A stretch of 16,935 bases of DNA from Oscillospiraceae bacterium (lineage in GTDB: Bacteria; Bacillota; Clostridia; Oscillospirales; Ruminococcaceae), in the NCBI GenBank assembly GCA_020024155.1, contig JAHHUE010000033.1, forward strand, positions 1 to 16,935. The letters run 5' to 3'. Below are positions 1 through 7,728 of the stretch, one piece after another (position 1 is the stretch's first letter; the number at the start of each line of letters is the position of its first letter). The notes below the pieces were generated by a model. It was not told where the DNA came from, searched no databases, and was given only the letters and a program-made list of their open reading frames with translations. The translations under genes were made by a program, and so were the position numbers.

Positions 1-317
1 CTTTACAAGAACTTAAAAAAAATAAAAAATTTGATAAAAACTATTTAAAAAATTGTATAGATTGTGATACAATTAAAAACGAAATATTTTTTAGAACAAG
101 AATAACCGGTGATACTTTTACTTTTCAGAGGCGCAATGTGACAAAAACACTGAAAAAATTGTTTATAGAAGATAAAATACCATCTGAAATAAGAGATACA
201 ATGGCTATTTTATCGGATACGGACAATAATGTTATATGGTTAGAAAATTATGGTGTTAACAGTAAATTTGCCGTTGGAGAAAATACAAAAAGAGTATTGG
301 TTATAGAGAAAATGTAA
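1..317 (+). CDS. tilS: tRNA(Ile)-lysidine synthetase, C-terminal end (partial)
   Basis: This is the 3' end of a gene that begins before the window; the frame opens at base 3 and ends with TAA at 315-317, giving about 104 residues. TilS attaches lysine to C34 of the CAU-anticodon isoleucine tRNA so that it reads AUA. The visible part matches the TilS C-terminal domain: an R-x-x-GD-x-F turn (TRITGDTFTF), then KTLKKLFIEDKIP, then R-D-x-x-x-I-L-S-D and an IWLENYGVN strand. The ATP-binding N-terminal half is not in view. The order tilS-hpt-ftsH downstream is the classic Firmicutes arrangement (as in Bacillus) and supports the call. The stop lies 16 bases before the hpt start, so the genes are probably co-transcribed. 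Confidence 0.85.
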   Translation, partial: LQELKKNKKFDKNYLKNCIDCDTIKNEIFFRTRITGDTFTFQRRNVTKTLKKLFIEDKIPSEIRDTMAILSDTDNNVIWLENYGVNSKFAVGENTKRVLVIEKM

Positions 318-333
318 GAGGTGGGGATTCACA

Positions 334-873
334 ATGTTAAATGATATCAAAACAACTTTGATAAGTGAAGAAGAAATTAAACAAACTGTAAAAGAGTTGG
401 GCAAAAAATTAACAGAAGACTATGCAGGCAAGAATGTTCTTCTTGTAACTGTTCTTAAAGGTGCTGTTGTATTTTTGGCAGACATTATGAGAGAAATTGA
501 CCTTAAATGTGAAATTGATTTTATGGTTGTTTCTTCTTATGGTTCCAGCACAAAAACATCCGGTAATGTAAAAATTATTAAAGATGTTAATATTCCTCTC
601 GAAGGCAAAGATGTAATTATTATCGAGGATATTTTGGACTCTGGTCTTACTTTGAATTACATCATAAATATGCTTAAAGAGAGAAATCCAAATAGTATTG
701 AAATTTGTACACTTCTTGATAAACCAGCACGCAGAGCATGTGAAGTTAAAGCAAAATACATAGGCAAACAAGTTCCTGATGAATTTGTTGTTGGCTATGG
801 TCTTGATTTTGACGAAAAATACAGAAACTTGCCATTTATTGGTGTGCTTAAACCAGAAGTGTATATGAAATAA
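334..873 (+). CDS. hpt: hypoxanthine phosphoribosyltransferase
   Basis: This gene encodes a purine-salvage enzyme that transfers phosphoribose from PRPP to hypoxanthine or guanine, giving IMP or GMP in the cytoplasm. The protein has 179 residues, normal for bacterial HPRT. The PRPP-binding loop is residues 94-106 (VIIIEDILDSGLT, with the paired acidic residues E98 and D99). The LKG turn is at 41-43, the flexible SSYGSST loop at 67-73, and the base-binding region VGYGLDFDEKYRNLP at 153-167. A GAGGTGG ribosome binding site at 318-324 supports the ATG at 334. It lies between tilS and ftsH with only short gaps, and no separate promoter is visible. Confidence 0.95.
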   Translation: MLNDIKTTLISEEEIKQTVKELGKKLTEDYAGKNVLLVTVLKGAVVFLADIMREIDLKCEIDFMVVSSYGSSTKTSGNVKIIKDVNIPLEGKDVIIIEDILDSGLTLNYIINMLKERNPNSIEICTLLDKPARRACEVKAKYIGKQVPDEFVVGYGLDFDEKYRNLPFIGVLKPEVYMK

Positions 874-896
874 ATTTAGGCAAAAGGAGACCAATC

Positions 897-2903
897 TTGG
901 TTAAAAAGAAGAATAATAACATTTTACCAATTATAGTTATGTTACTTACAATGGTTGCATTGGCAATCGTTATTAACAAACCAAGTAACATAAGCAAGAT
1001 GAAAACAAGTGAAGCTATTGACTTATTTAAAGAGAATAAAGTAGAGTATTATAAACTTAATCTCGGAAATGGTGATGTTGAGATTCAACTCAAAGGAGAG
1101 AAAGATAAGATACACTACAATGTTCCAAGTGTAAACTATTTTGTTGAAAAAATTGACCCTTATGTAGAAGAAAATGATGTTGAATATGACCATATTCCAC
1201 CATCATCATTTCCACTATGGCTTTCAGCATTACCATACCTCATAATGATTGTACTTATGGGATTTTTGTTCTTTAATATGTACAATCAAGCAAATGGTGG
1301 TGCCAAAGGTATAGGAGTTGGCAGAGCCAAAACAAAAAATACAGGCGATTTATCTGAACGCAAATATTTTAAAGATGTTGCAGGTGCAGATGAAGAAAAA
1401 GAAGAGCTTGTTGAAATTGTAGAATTTCTTAAAGACCCAGGTAGATTTAATGCATTGGGTGCAAGAATTCCAAAAGGTGTTTTGCTTGTTGGCCCTCCAG
1501 GTACCGGTAAAACATTGCTTGCAAAAGCAACAGCAGGTGAAGCAGGTGTTCCTTTCTTCTCAATTTCTGGTTCAGACTTTGTAGAAATGTATGTTGGTGT
1601 TGGTGCATCAAGAGTTAGAGATTTGTTTGATAAAGCAAAGAAATCTGCACCAGCAATTGTATTCATTGACGAAATCGATGCAGTTGGCCGTCAAAGAGGC
1701 GCAGGCCTTGGTGGTGGTCACGATGAAAGAGAACAAACTCTTAACCAATTGCTTGTTGAAATGGACGGTTTTGGTGCAAACGAAGGCGTTATTGTTATGG
1801 CTGCAACAAACCGTGCAGATATTTTGGATAGAGCCTTGTTAAGACCAGGTCGTTTTGACAGACAGGTTTATGTTGGCGCTCCTGATATAAAGGGCAGAGA
1901 AGAAATATTGAAAGTTCATCTTGCTAATAAGCCAGTCGGACCTGATGTTGACACAAAAGCAATTTCACAGGCAACATCTGGATTTACAGGTGCTGACTTG
2001 GAAAACCTTTGTAACGAAGCAGCTTTGATGGCAGCTAAAAAAGGTCAAAAAGCACTTACACAGAAAGATATTGAAAGTGCAGTAATAAAAGTTATTGCTG
2101 GTCCTGAAAAGAAATCAAAAGTTGTTACAGATAAAGAAAAGAAACTTGTTTCTTACCACGAGGCAGGTCACGCAGTTGCAACTTATGTTTGTGAAACATC
2201 ACATCCGGTTAAAGAAATTTCTATCACTCCAAGAGGTATGGCAGGTGGTTACACACTTTCTATACCAGAAGAAGATACAAACTATCGTACAAAGAAAGAA
2301 ATGCTTGATGAGATAGTTACTCTTCTTGGTGGTCGTTGTGCAGAACAACTTATATTGGATGATATTTCAACTGGTGCATCAAATGACCTTGAAAGAACAA
2401 CTGCTATTGCAAAAGCAATGGTTATGCGTTACGGTTTCTCTGACAGATTAGGCAATGTTGTTTATGGTCATGACCCACAACAGACTTTCCTTGGCAGAGA
2501 TTACTCACAAGGACAGGGATATTCTGAGGCTGTTGCAAGTGAAATTGATGCTGAAATCAGAAAACTTGTTGATGAAGGCTATAACCGCTGTATGACAATT
2601 CTTAAAGACAATATTGATAAACTTCACATTGTTGCTAAAACTCTTATGGAAAGAGAAAAAATTACAGGTGAAGAATTTAAAGAAATTATGTCAGAAGGTT
2701 ATGTTCCAAGTTGGGAAAAAACAGAAGAAACTGTTGAAAATACAGAACCTGAAAAGACAGAAGTTACTGATACAAAAGCTGTTGAAAATACAGATACTAT
2801 TAAAGTTGAATCTAATGATAGTGAAACTGAAAAAGTTGAAGTTATTGATGCAGAAGTTGTTGAAAACACAGAAAATAATTCAACAAAAGATACAGATTTG
2901 TAA
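897..2903 (+). CDS. ftsH: ATP-dependent zinc metalloprotease FtsH
   Basis: This is the membrane-anchored AAA+ protease that degrades misfolded membrane proteins and regulatory proteins. The start is TTG, with AAAGGAGA at 883-890. The 668 residues show: TM1 at about 9-26; an extracytoplasmic segment at about 30-106; TM2 at about 107-128; Walker A GPPGTGKT at 199-206; pore loop MYVG at 231-234; Walker B IVFIDEIDA at 254-262; second region of homology at about 304-323 with arginine fingers R316 and R319; zinc site HEAGH at 421-425, with D497 the likely third ligand. After about residue 606 comes an acidic Thr/Glu/Val-rich tail in which VENT recurs at 613, 629 and 656. All catalytic residues are intact. 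The gene ends 10 bases before a terminator and closes the tilS-hpt-ftsH group. Confidence 0.97.
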   Translation: MVKKKNNNILPIIVMLLTMVALAIVINKPSNISKMKTSEAIDLFKENKVEYYKLNLGNGDVEIQLKGEKDKIHYNVPSVNYFVEKIDPYVEENDVEYDHIPPSSFPLWLSALPYLIMIVLMGFLFFNMYNQANGGAKGIGVGRAKTKNTGDLSERKYFKDVAGADEEKEELVEIVEFLKDPGRFNALGARIPKGVLLVGPPGTGKTLLAKATAGEAGVPFFSISGSDFVEMYVGVGASRVRDLFDKAKKSAPAIVFIDEIDAVGRQRGAGLGGGHDEREQTLNQLLVEMDGFGANEGVIVMAATNRADILDRALLRPGRFDRQVYVGAPDIKGREEILKVHLANKPVGPDVDTKAISQATSGFTGADLENLCNEAALMAAKKGQKALTQKDIESAVIKVIAGPEKKSKVVTDKEKKLVSYHEAGHAVATYVCETSHPVKEISITPRGMAGGYTLSIPEEDTNYRTKKEMLDEIVTLLGGRCAEQLILDDISTGASNDLERTTAIAKAMVMRYGFSDRLGNVVYGHDPQQTFLGRDYSQGQGYSEAVASEIDAEIRKLVDEGYNRCMTILKDNIDKLHIVAKTLMEREKITGEEFKEIMSEGYVPSWEKTEETVENTEPEKTEVTDTKAVENTDTIKVESNDSETEKVEVIDAEVVENTENNSTKDTDL

Positions 2904-2912
2904 AAACAAATT

Positions 2913-2941
2913 AAAGGCAGTTCTTATTGAACTGCCTTTTT
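2913..2941 (+). terminator. intrinsic terminator after ftsH
   Basis: A perfect 11-bp stem, AAAGGCAGTTC (2913-2923) pairing with GAACTGCCTTT (2929-2939), has a 5-base loop and runs into five Ts at 2937-2941. It begins 10 bases after the ftsH stop and separates that operon from the topoisomerase genes. Confidence 0.9.
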
Positions 2942-2955
2942 GTATGACTTGTTCC

Positions 2956-2984
2956 TTGACAAAATTTTTTTAAAATTATAAAAT
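2956..2984 (+). promoter_or_regulatory. sigma-A type promoter for the topoisomerase genes
   Basis: A consensus -35 TTGACA (2956-2961) and a -10 TAAAAT (2979-2984) are separated by 17 bases. The site sits just after the ftsH terminator and about 35 bases before the start codon at 3020. The surrounding DNA is very AT-rich, so the exact -10 is less certain than the -35. Confidence 0.6.
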
Positions 2985-3019
2985 TATAAATTGAACGATT
3001 AAAATAATAGGAGAAAATA

Positions 3020-5005
3020 ATGGCAAGACAGTCAAAAAGTTACGGAAATGAAAGTATTAGTAGCCTTAAAGGCGCAGATAGAGTTAGAAAGCGCCCAGCT
3101 GTTATTTTTGGCTCTGATGGTATAGAAGGTTGCGAACATTCAATATTTGAAATACTTTCAAACAGTATAGATGAAGCCAGAGAGGGCTTTGGTAATAAAA
3201 TTATAATGACAAAATATGCTGATGGCTCCGTAGAGGTTGAAGACTTTGGCCGTGGGATTCCTGTTGATTATAATAAAAATGAAGAAAAATATAACTGGGA
3301 GTTATTATTCTGTGAAATGTATGCAGGTGGTAAATACAATAATAACTCTGGTGACAACTATGAATTCTCACTGGGTTTAAATGGTCTTGGTTTGTGTTCA
3401 ACTCAATACGCCTCAGAATATATGACAGTTGATATAAATCGTGATGGTTTTTCATATCATCTCGATTTTAAAAAGGGCGAAAATATTGGTGGATTAAAAA
3501 AAGAAGAAACCAATAAAAAACAAACAGGCTCAAGAATAAGATGGAAACCAGATAAGGAAGTTTTCAGTGATGTAAATATTGGCGAAACATTCTTTGAAGA
3601 AACCCTTAAAAGACAAGCTGTTGTTAATCCAAATGTTTTATTTATATTTAAAAATGAAAAAAATGGAACTTTTGAGCAGAAAGAATACTTTTATGAAAAA
3701 GGCATAAGCGATTATGTTGAAGAAATCTGTGATGGGAATAATATGACACAGATTGTGTATAATTCATCTGAGGCACAAGGCAGAGATCGCAGTGATTTAC
3801 CGGAATATAAGCTTAAAATGAATGTTGCTTTTTGCTTTTCAAATAAAGTTCAGAGAATAGAGTATTATCATAATTCAAGTTTTCTTGAACATGGCGGAAG
3901 TCCTGAAAAAGCATTGAAAAGTGCTTTTGTAAGTCAAATAGATGCTTTTGCAAAACAAAAAAATCTCTATAAGAAAAATGAAAGCAAAATAACTTTTCAA
4001 GATATAGAAGACTGCCTTGTTTTTGTTTCAAGTTGTTTTTCAACTTTAACAAGTTATGAAAACCAAACAAAAAAGGCTATTACAAATAAATTTGTTGCTC
4101 AAGCGATGACAGATTTTCTTAAACATTCTTTGGAAATATACTTTATAGAAAATCCTGATGAGGCAACAAAGGCTGTTCAGCAGGTTTTGGTAAATAAGCA
4201 AAGTCGTGAACAAGCAGAAAAAACTCGTATAAATCTTAAAAAGACAATGTCAAGTCAACTTGATATTGCAAACAGAGTTCAAAAGTTTGTAGATTGTCGA
4301 AGTAAAGATATTTTAAAAAGAGAAGTTTACATTGTGGAAGGTGACTCTGCTCTTGGTGCTTGCAAGACAAGCCGTGACGCAGAATTTCAGGCTCTTATGC
4401 CTATAAGAGGTAAAATTCTTAACTGTTTGAAATGCGATTATGACAGAATTTTTAAAAGCGAAATTATTACAGACCTTATAAAAGTTTTAGGTTGTGGTGT
4501 TGAAAGCCCTGCAAAATATCAGAAAACTGGTATTTCTACATTTAATATAGAGGCACTTAGATGGAATAAAGTAGTTATCTGTACTGATGCTGATGTTGAC
4601 GGTTTTCAAATTAGAACACTTATCCTTACAATGCTTTACAGACTTTGTCCTCAACTTATAAATGACGGGTATGTTTATATTGCAGAAAGTCCATTGTATG
4701 AGATAAACACAAAAAATAAAACATATTTTGCATATACAGAAGAAGAAAAGAAAAATATTCTTTCTCGTATAGAAAATGAAAAATATACGATTCAGCGTTC
4801 AAAAGGGCTTGGCGAAAACGACCCTGAAATGATGTGGCTTACAACTATGAATCCTGAAACACGCAGACTTGTTAAAGTTTGCAAGGAAGAAATGGAAGCT
4901 ACACAAGAAATGTTTGAATTATTGCTTGGTGATAACCTTGCAGGAAGAAAACAATATATACAGGATTTTGGTGCAGAATATTTGGACCAGTTGGATTTAT
5001 CATAA
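3020..5005 (+). CDS. type IIA DNA topoisomerase subunit B, divergent (GyrB/ParE-like)
   Basis: This is the ATPase/TOPRIM subunit of a type II topoisomerase, 661 residues, with AGGAGA at 3009-3014 before the ATG. GHKL ATPase features: E44, N48 and D51 in FEILSNSIDEA; D75 in EDFGRGIP; ATP-lid loop LGLNGLG at 118-124 in place of the usual GGLHGVG; QTK at 349-351 in the transducer. TOPRIM features: EGDSA at 440-444 (catalytic E440) and TDADVDG at 522-528 with D523, D525 and D527. The KGLGE motif is at 595-599 and a TTMNPETRRL segment at 608-617. Catalytic residues are present, so it should be active. Sequence between motifs departs strongly from housekeeping GyrB; the lack of a GyrA box in its partner favours a topoisomerase IV (ParE) role, but this is inference. 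The adjacent subunit A gene starts 19 bases downstream, so the two probably form one operon. Confidence 0.85.
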   Translation: MARQSKSYGNESISSLKGADRVRKRPAVIFGSDGIEGCEHSIFEILSNSIDEAREGFGNKIIMTKYADGSVEVEDFGRGIPVDYNKNEEKYNWELLFCEMYAGGKYNNNSGDNYEFSLGLNGLGLCSTQYASEYMTVDINRDGFSYHLDFKKGENIGGLKKEETNKKQTGSRIRWKPDKEVFSDVNIGETFFEETLKRQAVVNPNVLFIFKNEKNGTFEQKEYFYEKGISDYVEEICDGNNMTQIVYNSSEAQGRDRSDLPEYKLKMNVAFCFSNKVQRIEYYHNSSFLEHGGSPEKALKSAFVSQIDAFAKQKNLYKKNESKITFQDIEDCLVFVSSCFSTLTSYENQTKKAITNKFVAQAMTDFLKHSLEIYFIENPDEATKAVQQVLVNKQSREQAEKTRINLKKTMSSQLDIANRVQKFVDCRSKDILKREVYIVEGDSALGACKTSRDAEFQALMPIRGKILNCLKCDYDRIFKSEIITDLIKVLGCGVESPAKYQKTGISTFNIEALRWNKVVICTDADVDGFQIRTLILTMLYRLCPQLINDGYVYIAESPLYEINTKNKTYFAYTEEEKKNILSRIENEKYTIQRSKGLGENDPEMMWLTTMNPETRRLVKVCKEEMEATQEMFELLLGDNLAGRKQYIQDFGAEYLDQLDLS

Positions 5006-5024
5006 AGAAAGGGACAATTAAGAT

Positions 5025-7271
5025 ATGGCAAAAAAACAGAAAAAGACACCAGCAGTTAAAAAATGCTCTGGTTTGTCTGATAATGTTGAAATTTTATCTG
5101 CGGGTGAAGTTTTGGAAAATCCTATAACTGAAACTCTCAGAAAAAACTATATGCCTTATGCAATGAGTGTTATAGTTTCTCGTGCTTTACCGGAAATTGA
5201 CGGTCTTAAACCAAGTCATAGAAAACTGCTATATACAATGTACGAAATGGGATTGCTTAAAGGTGCAAAAACCAAAAGTGCAAATATAGTTGGACAGACA
5301 ATGCGTCTTAATCCTCACGGTGACCAAGCAATTTATGAAACTATGGTTCGTCTTGCAAGAGGAAATGAAAGTTTGCTTGTCCCTTTTATAGATAGTAAAG
5401 GTAACTTTGGTAAAGCTTATTCCAGAGATATGGCTTATGCTGCTTCACGTTATACAGAGGCAAAACTTGAAAATATCTGCGAAGAAATGTTTCGCGATAT
5501 AGACTATGATACGGTTGATTTTGTTGATAACTATGACTCAACAAGAAAAGAACCAACTTTATTGCCAACAACATTCCCAAATATTCTTACAAATAATACA
5601 TTGGGTATCGCTGTTGGTATGGCATCTTCAATTTGTTCTTTTAACCTTGAAGAAGTTTGTAAAACAACAATTGCTATTATTAACGATAGCGAACATAATA
5701 TAAAAGATACTCTTCTTGCACCAGACTTTTCAGGTGGTGGCATTATCTTATATGACCAAAGCGATATAGATGGTGTTTATAATACCGGCAGAGGAAGTAT
5801 AAAAGTTCGCAGTAAATGGAATTATATAAAAGAATATAATATCATAGAAGTAACTGAAATCCCTCAAACAACAACAATTGAAGCAATTATGGATAAAGTT
5901 GCTGACCTTGTAAAACAAGGCAAAATTAAAGAAATCAGCGATATGCGTGATGAAACAGACCTTAATGGTTTGAAAATCGCTTTTGACCTTAAAAGAGGTC
6001 AAGACCCTGAAAAACTGATGAATAAACTATTTAAACTTACTCCTTTGGAAGACTCATTCAGTGCAAACTTTAATGTGCTTATTGCAGGAGCTCCAAGAGT
6101 TATTGGGATAAAAGAGCTTATTCAAGAGTGGATTGCTTTCAGAACAGATTGTGTAAAACGCAGAACTTTCTACAATCTTAATCTTAAAAAGAACAGATTG
6201 CATTTAGTAAAAGGTCTTGAATATATTCTTATGGATATAGATAAGGCGATTGATATTGTAAGAAATACAGAAGACGATAAAGAAGTTGTGCCAAATCTTA
6301 TGATTGGTTTTGGTATAGATGAAGTTCAGGCAGAGTATGTTGCTGAAATTCGCTTGCGTCAGCTTAATAAAAATTATATTCTTAAAAGAATAGAAGAAAA
6401 AGATAATCTTATAAAAGAAATTGCAGAGCTTGAAGGTATTCTTAAAAGCGATAAGAAAATTAAAAAGATTATCGTCTCAGAACTTGAAAATGTTATCAAA
6501 AAGTATGGTCAACCAAGAAAAAGCGAAATTCTTTATGAATCAACTGTATCTGATGTTGATAACGAAGAAGAAGTAATTCCGTCATATCCTGTAAATATTT
6601 TTGTTACTCAGCAAGGATATGTAAAGAAAATCACACCTCAGTCTTTGCGTATGAGTGGTGAGCATAAACTTAAAGCAGATGACTACATTGTGCAGCACAT
6701 AGAAACAACAAACGATGTAGAACTTATGTTTTTCACTAATAAACAGCATGTTTATAAATGCAAGGCAAATGTGTTTGAAGATACAAAGACAAGTGTTATG
6801 GGCGAATATGCACCAGCTAAGCTTGGTATGGAAGACGGAGAAGAAATTGTAAAGCTTGTTTATACAAAAGATTATAAAGGATTTGTTATGTTCTGCTTTG
6901 ATAATGGTAAAGTTACAAAAGTTCCTCTTTCTTCTTATGAAACAAAACAAAATCGTAAGAAACTTATAAATGCTTATACAGATAAAGCAACACTTGTTGA
7001 TATAATATTTGGAACAGAGAATGTAGACGTTGCATTTATATCTTCTGTAAATCGTGCTTTGGTTGTAAACACAAGTCAAATTTCAGAAAAAACAACAAAG
7101 AATTCTATTGGTATACAAGTTCAAACTCTTAAAAAAAATCAAACTGTTAAAATTGTTAAAGTTGCAGACGAAGAAACATTTGCTAATATTTCAAAATATA
7201 AGACAAAAAATATTCCGGCAGCAGGTAGTTTTATAAGAGAAGACGATGTTGTGGAACAATTAAATTTATAA
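5025..7271 (+). CDS. type IIA DNA topoisomerase subunit A, divergent (GyrA/ParC-like)
   Basis: This is the DNA breakage-reunion subunit that partners the upstream B subunit, 748 residues. AAAGGG at 5008-5013 precedes the ATG. Features: NYMPYAMSVIVSRALPEIDG at 41-60; GLKPSHRKLLY at 60-70 (the usual HRR region); NPHGDQAIYETMVRLA at 96-111; catalytic Y143 with R142 in AASRYTEAKL; a coiled-coil tower with charged helices at about 380-500; and a C-terminal beta-pinwheel-like region from about 520, with recurring blades such as YPVNIFVTQQGYVKK and GFVMFCFDNGKVTKV. No QRRGGKG-type GyrA box is visible; its position holds LRMSGEHKLKADD. This suggests a relaxing or decatenating enzyme (topoisomerase IV/ParC-like) rather than a supercoiling gyrase. 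The residue aligned with E. coli GyrA Ser83 is Q101. Confidence 0.87.
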   Translation: MAKKQKKTPAVKKCSGLSDNVEILSAGEVLENPITETLRKNYMPYAMSVIVSRALPEIDGLKPSHRKLLYTMYEMGLLKGAKTKSANIVGQTMRLNPHGDQAIYETMVRLARGNESLLVPFIDSKGNFGKAYSRDMAYAASRYTEAKLENICEEMFRDIDYDTVDFVDNYDSTRKEPTLLPTTFPNILTNNTLGIAVGMASSICSFNLEEVCKTTIAIINDSEHNIKDTLLAPDFSGGGIILYDQSDIDGVYNTGRGSIKVRSKWNYIKEYNIIEVTEIPQTTTIEAIMDKVADLVKQGKIKEISDMRDETDLNGLKIAFDLKRGQDPEKLMNKLFKLTPLEDSFSANFNVLIAGAPRVIGIKELIQEWIAFRTDCVKRRTFYNLNLKKNRLHLVKGLEYILMDIDKAIDIVRNTEDDKEVVPNLMIGFGIDEVQAEYVAEIRLRQLNKNYILKRIEEKDNLIKEIAELEGILKSDKKIKKIIVSELENVIKKYGQPRKSEILYESTVSDVDNEEEVIPSYPVNIFVTQQGYVKKITPQSLRMSGEHKLKADDYIVQHIETTNDVELMFFTNKQHVYKCKANVFEDTKTSVMGEYAPAKLGMEDGEEIVKLVYTKDYKGFVMFCFDNGKVTKVPLSSYETKQNRKKLINAYTDKATLVDIIFGTENVDVAFISSVNRALVVNTSQISEKTTKNSIGIQVQTLKKNQTVKIVKVADEETFANISKYKTKNIPAAGSFIREDDVVEQLNL

Positions 7272-7286
7272 TATTTAAAGTGCTGT

Positions 7287-7311
7287 AAATCCTTTAATAT
7301 AAAGGATTTTT
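7287..7311 (+). terminator. intrinsic terminator after the topoisomerase genes
   Basis: AAATCCTTT (7287-7295) pairs with AAAGGATTT (7301-7309) across a 5-base loop and runs into five Ts. The stem is AT-rich and moderate in strength. It lies 15 bases after the subunit A stop. Confidence 0.7.
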
Positions 7312-7322
7312 GAAAATAAAAC

Positions 7323-7351
7323 TTGCATAATTTTTGGCAATATAGTATAAT
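7323..7351 (+). promoter_or_regulatory. sigma-A type promoter for secG
   Basis: TTGCAT (7323-7328) and a consensus -10 TATAAT (7346-7351) are separated by 17 bases. The pair lies between the preceding terminator and secG, whose start is 38 bases past the -10. Confidence 0.7.
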
Positions 7352-7389
7352 GTTATAGTCATATACACAAAGGACGGAGGTCGCGTTAA

Positions 7390-7635
7390 ATGGGTATCTT
7401 GGAAATCATCAGCGGTGTACTGCTTGTATTTTGCAGTGTTGTTATAATATTATTAGTTATAGCTCAGGAAGCTAAAACAAATGGTATGTCAGCAATGACA
7501 GGTGGTAGTGATGTTTACGGTGATATGCAATCTAGAACTGCTGACGCAAAACTTGCTAATCTTACAAAAATTGTAGGTATTGCATTTTTTGTATTAACAC
7601 TTGTTGTTGGTGCAATCAGCATTTTTGCAAAATAA
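7390..7635 (+). CDS. secG: preprotein translocase subunit SecG
   Basis: SecG is the small membrane subunit of the SecYEG channel and stimulates protein export. The protein has 81 residues with two hydrophobic helices at about 5-25 and 57-79. Between them is the conserved cytoplasmic loop with AQEAKTNGMSAMTGGSD (25-41), which matches the family's Q-x-x-K-x-x-G...GG pattern. GGAGG at 7376-7380 precedes the ATG. The gene is bracketed by its own promoter and a terminator, and RNase R follows, an order common in Firmicutes. Confidence 0.92.
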   Translation: MGILEIISGVLLVFCSVVIILLVIAQEAKTNGMSAMTGGSDVYGDMQSRTADAKLANLTKIVGIAFFVLTLVVGAISIFAK

Positions 7636-7647
7636 TCGAACTGCCTT

Positions 7648-7674
7648 AAACTCGCCTTATTGGGCGAGTTTTTT
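7648..7674 (+). terminator. intrinsic terminator after secG
   Basis: AAACTCGCC (7648-7656) pairs with GGCGAGTTT (7663-7671) across a 6-base loop and continues into a run of Ts to 7674. It is GC-rich at the core and starts 12 bases after the secG stop. Confidence 0.88.
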
Positions 7675-7675
7675 G

Positions 7676-7704
7676 TTATAATAATCATATAATATAGATA
7701 TAAT
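7676..7704 (+). promoter_or_regulatory. possible rnr promoter
   Basis: A perfect -10 hexamer TATAAT (7699-7704) lies 24 bases before the rnr start, but the matching -35 position (TTATAA, 7676-7681) is poor. A second TATAAT occurs at 7688-7693. Placement after the secG terminator argues that rnr needs a promoter here, but the exact hexamers are uncertain. Confidence 0.3.
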
Positions 7705-7728
7705 AAAATTTATTTAGAAAGGGTTTTT

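Noticed and set aside
409..894. 161-codon open frame on the minus strand across hpt
   Set aside because: It is a shadow of hpt: rich in Phe, Asn, Cys and His as expected from antisense AT-rich codons, and with no recognisable motif.
6582..7079. 165-codon open frame on the minus strand inside the subunit A gene
   Set aside because: Same antisense shadow pattern; no ribosome binding site or motif supports it.
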